This document shows, one piece after another, positions 61,428 through 64,000 of a stretch of DNA of 64,000 bases; within the stretch, counting starts at the first letter, position 1, and each line of letters opens with the position of its first letter. Source of the DNA: PALSA-1003 sp963791945. GTDB taxonomy: Bacteria > Pseudomonadota > Gammaproteobacteria > Burkholderiales > Casimicrobiaceae. The notes below the pieces were generated by a model. The model was not told the DNA's origin, ran no database searches, and saw nothing but the letters and a program-made list of their open reading frames with translations. Both the position numbers and the translations under genes were made by a program. Location: contig CAWBUD010000002.1 in the NCBI GenBank assembly GCA_963791945.1, positions 2,604,001 to 2,668,000 on the forward strand, given 5' to 3'.

Positions 61428-62288
61428 TTACTTCGGCTTTTCCGCGATCGCCAGCATCACGTAGCGCTCCAGCCGAATGCCTTCGGCGGTCCTTGCGTCG
61501 GGGTAATCCCGGAGCAGCAATTGCTCGAGCGCAGCCTTGAAAGGCGCGTAGTCGATCGTGCCCCCGCCCTGCACTAGGCGGCCATAGGTCGTCGCCAGCA
61601 AGAACTCGACCATCTGCTCGACATTGCGGAAGAGCGATGCGAACGTTCGCATCTCGATACGTAGCGGAGCGAATCCCGCGCCCAGGATGAGGGACCGTAC
61701 GTCGCCTCCGCTGACGTTGCGCGCGGACCTACCATCGCCCTTCTTGACGCCGGATTCTCCGGCGAGCCGAGCCGCCTTCCAGGCGAGACGCGCGAGCGTG
61801 TGAAGCTGGTTCGGCCGGTCGCGCACGGTAGTGGCTATGCCAATCCTGCCGCCGCGTTCGAGCACCCGATGCGCCTCTCCCAACGCCCTGGGACGGTCAC
61901 CGATCCAGTTAAGCACGCTGTTGAAGTAGACGGTATCGAAGCTCGCATCGTGGAAGGGCGAGAGGTCTTCCGCACGGCCGATCTGAAAGTCTAGGCGCGG
62001 ATCGCGGTGCTGCCGGGCAACGGCGATCCGGGGTGCGGCCGGATCGATGCCCACGACGTGGGCATCGTCGCCGAGGTATGCGAGCGCAGCAACCGCAAGG
62101 CGCCCCGTGCCGCAGCCGACGTCCAGAATCCGATGGCAGGAGCCGACATCGAGCAGCTTTAGGAGCTCGGTACCATGCGTGAACTGAGGTTCGCTCAAGC
62201 CGTGATAGGCCGCTGCAAGCTGCGACGAACTGTAATCCGGCTCAACCAACGCGGCCTCCATTAAGCGCTCTGCCGAAGCCGGTGGCAT
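61428..62288 (-). CDS. Class I SAM-dependent methyltransferase
   Basis: About 286 residues with motif I ILDVGCGTGRLAVAALAYLG, motif II VVGIDPAAPRI and SFDTVYFNSVLNWIGDRPRA, typical of Methyltransf_11/25. Substrate unknown. Start is uncertain: 62288 (MPPASAERL) or 62261 (MEAALVEPD) fit family length; the frame is open to 62435. It converges with the frameshifted secreted gene, 16 bases away. Confidence 0.85.
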   Translation of the reverse strand: MPPASAERLMEAALVEPDYSSSQLAAAYHGLSEPQFTHGTELLKLLDVGSCHRILDVGCGTGRLAVAALAYLGDDAHVVGIDPAAPRIAVARQHRDPRLDFQIGRAEDLSPFHDASFDTVYFNSVLNWIGDRPRALGEAHRVLERGGRIGIATTVRDRPNQLHTLARLAWKAARLAGESGVKKGDGRSARNVSGGDVRSLILGAGFAPLRIEMRTFASLFRNVEQMVEFLLATTYGRLVQGGGTIDYAPFKAALEQLLLRDYPDARTAEGIRLERYVMLAIAEKPK

Positions 62289-62665
62289 CCGCCACTCAAC
62301 ATGGTTGGGCAGCGCCGCGATCGTACCTTTAGATTCGGCTTGGGTCGCCCCGCCGGACTCGTAGTGCCGTTGCGCGTCACTCTTCGCCTCCCATAGGGCA
62401 GCCAGCGTTTGTTGGCATTTTATCCCCGCGCCCACCGTTCACCCCACGCTGAACCGTGGCGTTGATCAGAACAGTCGTGTCTGTCGATGATATGTCACTG
62501 GCATGGAAGGAGTTCGTCCTTGATAACAGTTTGAAGTGAACAATACGAAACTGGCCAGAAAGTGTAAAGCAGTCGCTATCGCGTGATTCTTGCTCCGTTA
62601 AGTACATCGTCATGACCGGTGATATGCCACCTGTCCTAAGCAACATCTTGGGAGGGATGCCGTCA

Positions 62666-64000
62666 ATGCAGGCCGATACCAATTGCCGCCGATTACGCTG
62701 GCGGCGCGTTGCGCTGTTAAGCCTCATAGTTGCCTTCTCGACCGTCGCGGAATATCCCTCGGCCCACGAAATCGCCGTCGAAAACCCCGCCACGGAAGCA
62801 TTCGAGGTCGTCTCCGGGACCCTGCTCGACATCCGCGTCGAGCACGTTCCAGAGCACAGGAGTTTCGCCTACCGACTGCTGCGACTCGACGATGGCAGCG
62901 CCATCTCGCTGCGGGGCGGCGCGGCGGAGGGGTTGGAGAATGGCGCCAGGGTCCGCCTCTCCGGTCGCAGATACGGCAATTCGCTTGAAGCGATGAACGC
63001 CGAGGTGCTTTCGCCCTCATCATCGGTGTCGAACATCTTCGAAGTCGAAGGTGCGCTGGCGATCGCCCACGCCGACGATTTCGCGACCGGCAAGAGCCGC
63101 TACGCCTACGAAGTGCACGATGACGCGGGCGGCGTTACAACTCTTGACGTTGCAAGCTTGCCCTCGGAGCTTCACGGCGGTAGCCGCGTGCGGGTTTCCG
63201 GCAAGCGTAGCGCGGATGGCGCGTCGCTCGACCCGGACACGATCACGATCGAATCGGAACCTGCGGGTCAGTCCGCCGTTCAGTCCGACCTCGTCGCCAA
63301 GTCCGCGACCACCAACAGCGTGCTGGTGATACTGGCCAACTTCAACAATACCGCCGCGCCTTCGTACACACAGAGCCAGGCGCTGCAGGTGATGTCGACC
63401 AACGCCAACAGCGTGGCGAACTACTACAGCGAAACCTCCTACGGGGGCCAGCTTCTCAACGTCACGGTGACCAGTGCCTGGGTGACCATGAACCTGGCGG
63501 CGACCTGCGCCTATACGAACATCAGCACCGCGGCCAACGCGGCGGCGCTCGCGCTCAACCCGGTCTATAACGCATCCAATTACAACTTCGTCGTGTATCT
63601 GTTCCCGACCCAGTCCTGCGGCTGGGCGGGGCTCGCTTATGTCGGCTTTCCGCACCAGGCCTTCATCAACGGCACAGGGGCGTTCAGCACCCAGGTCATC
63701 GCCCATGAAATGGGGCACAACTTCGGACTGTGGCACGCCGGAAGCCTGAGCTGCGGAACGGCCTCGATCGGCGGCAGCTGCAGCGTCTCCGAGTACGGCG
63801 ACCCGTGGGACACGATGGGCAACCAGCGGGCGATGCACTTCAACGCCATGCAGAAGTCGCGGCTGGGCTGGATCCCGGCCTCGTCGGTCAAGACCCACAG
63901 CTCGGGCTCGGCGAATTACACCTTGTCGCCGCTGGAGACCGGCGGCGCGGCCACGTACGCGGTGAAGATCCCGACCGCGAACACGAGCCGCACGTACTGG
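62666..64000 (+). CDS. Secreted metzincin metallopeptidase (gametolysin-like, M11), cut by window end
   Basis: At least 445 residues. Signal peptide (VALLSLIVAFSTVA), a propeptide-like region with two beta domains (FEVVSGTLLDIRVEHV.. and FEVEGALAIAHADDFATG), then the catalytic domain: NSVLVILANFNNTAAPSYTQ, NFVVYLFPTQSCGWAGLAYV, the zinc motif VIAHEMGHNFGLWHA (HExxHxxGxxH) and a Met-turn YGDPWDTMGN. ATG at 62666 follows GGAGGG by 9 bases; ATG at 62657 is an alternative. It continues beyond the right edge. Such peptidases act outside the cell, on glycoproteins or matrix. Confidence 0.88.
   Translation, partial: MQADTNCRRLRWRRVALLSLIVAFSTVAEYPSAHEIAVENPATEAFEVVSGTLLDIRVEHVPEHRSFAYRLLRLDDGSAISLRGGAAEGLENGARVRLSGRRYGNSLEAMNAEVLSPSSSVSNIFEVEGALAIAHADDFATGKSRYAYEVHDDAGGVTTLDVASLPSELHGGSRVRVSGKRSADGASLDPDTITIESEPAGQSAVQSDLVAKSATTNSVLVILANFNNTAAPSYTQSQALQVMSTNANSVANYYSETSYGGQLLNVTVTSAWVTMNLAATCAYTNISTAANAAALALNPVYNASNYNFVVYLFPTQSCGWAGLAYVGFPHQAFINGTGAFSTQVIAHEMGHNFGLWHAGSLSCGTASIGGSCSVSEYGDPWDTMGNQRAMHFNAMQKSRLGWIPASSVKTHSSGSANYTLSPLETGGAATYAVKIPTANTSRTYW

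Overview
The window is a GC-rich bacterial chromosome segment. Gene content (sugar ABC transporter, O-antigen ligase, YqjD-like DUF883 protein, Spy-like protein, OmpA lipoprotein, FecR protein, LpxL-type acyltransferase) points to a Gram-negative proteobacterium, probably betaproteobacterial. That placement is inferred from family composition; no rRNA is present to fix it.

Region 1 (1-7.4 kb) holds a minus-strand operon in the order 2-hydroxyacid dehydrogenase, ABC ATPase, Tat-exported solute-binding protein and permease. After it come a MetE C-terminal-like protein, a cold-shock protein with a clear terminator, and an O-antigen ligase-like membrane protein.

Region 2 (7.5-20.0 kb) is a tightly packed plus-strand run and the most interesting part of the window. 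A membrane methyltransferase, two paralogous alpha/beta hydrolases and a condensation-fold acyltransferase lead into a self-contained type II fatty-acid elongation set: FabL-like enoyl reductase, FabG, an AcpXL-like carrier protein, a double-hotdog dehydratase, a ketosynthase with an intact Cys-His-His triad, and a second ketosynthase with Ser at the Cys position. The next gene fuses a phosphopantetheinyl transferase to an LpxL-type acyltransferase. A guanine deaminase ends the run. The set could prime its own carrier, build a special acyl chain and transfer it to a lipid. Its product is unknown.

Region 3 (20.3-27.8 kb) carries a secreted unknown, a periplasmic retropepsin-like protein, and a partner-switching signalling group (STAS protein, metallo-hydrolase, CHASE2-SpoIIE phosphatase, OmpA lipoprotein, FecR protein, RsbW-like kinase).

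Region 4 (27.8-49.45 kb) looks like an eroded genomic island ending beside tRNA-Phe(GAA). It has an integrase remnant, many small stress and envelope genes, broken genes (mrr, radC, a crystallin/DUF4070 chimera, an IS630 transposase), an IS481 element and a 1664-residue RHS protein with an N-terminal C39-like peptidase domain. At 30.6-34.2 kb there is an integron-cassette-like stretch with one textbook attC site and several degenerate ones, but no integron integrase.

Region 5 (49.5-64 kb) returns to high-GC housekeeping and catabolic genes: a haloacetate-dehalogenase-like hydrolase, an Ldh2-type dehydrogenase with an IlvD/Edd dehydratase, a PDZ protease homologue lacking its catalytic His, a membrane-fused spermidine synthase followed by mtnA and a class II aldolase (possible MTA salvage shunt), a frameshifted secreted adhesin-like gene, a methyltransferase, and a gametolysin-type metallopeptidase cut by the window edge.
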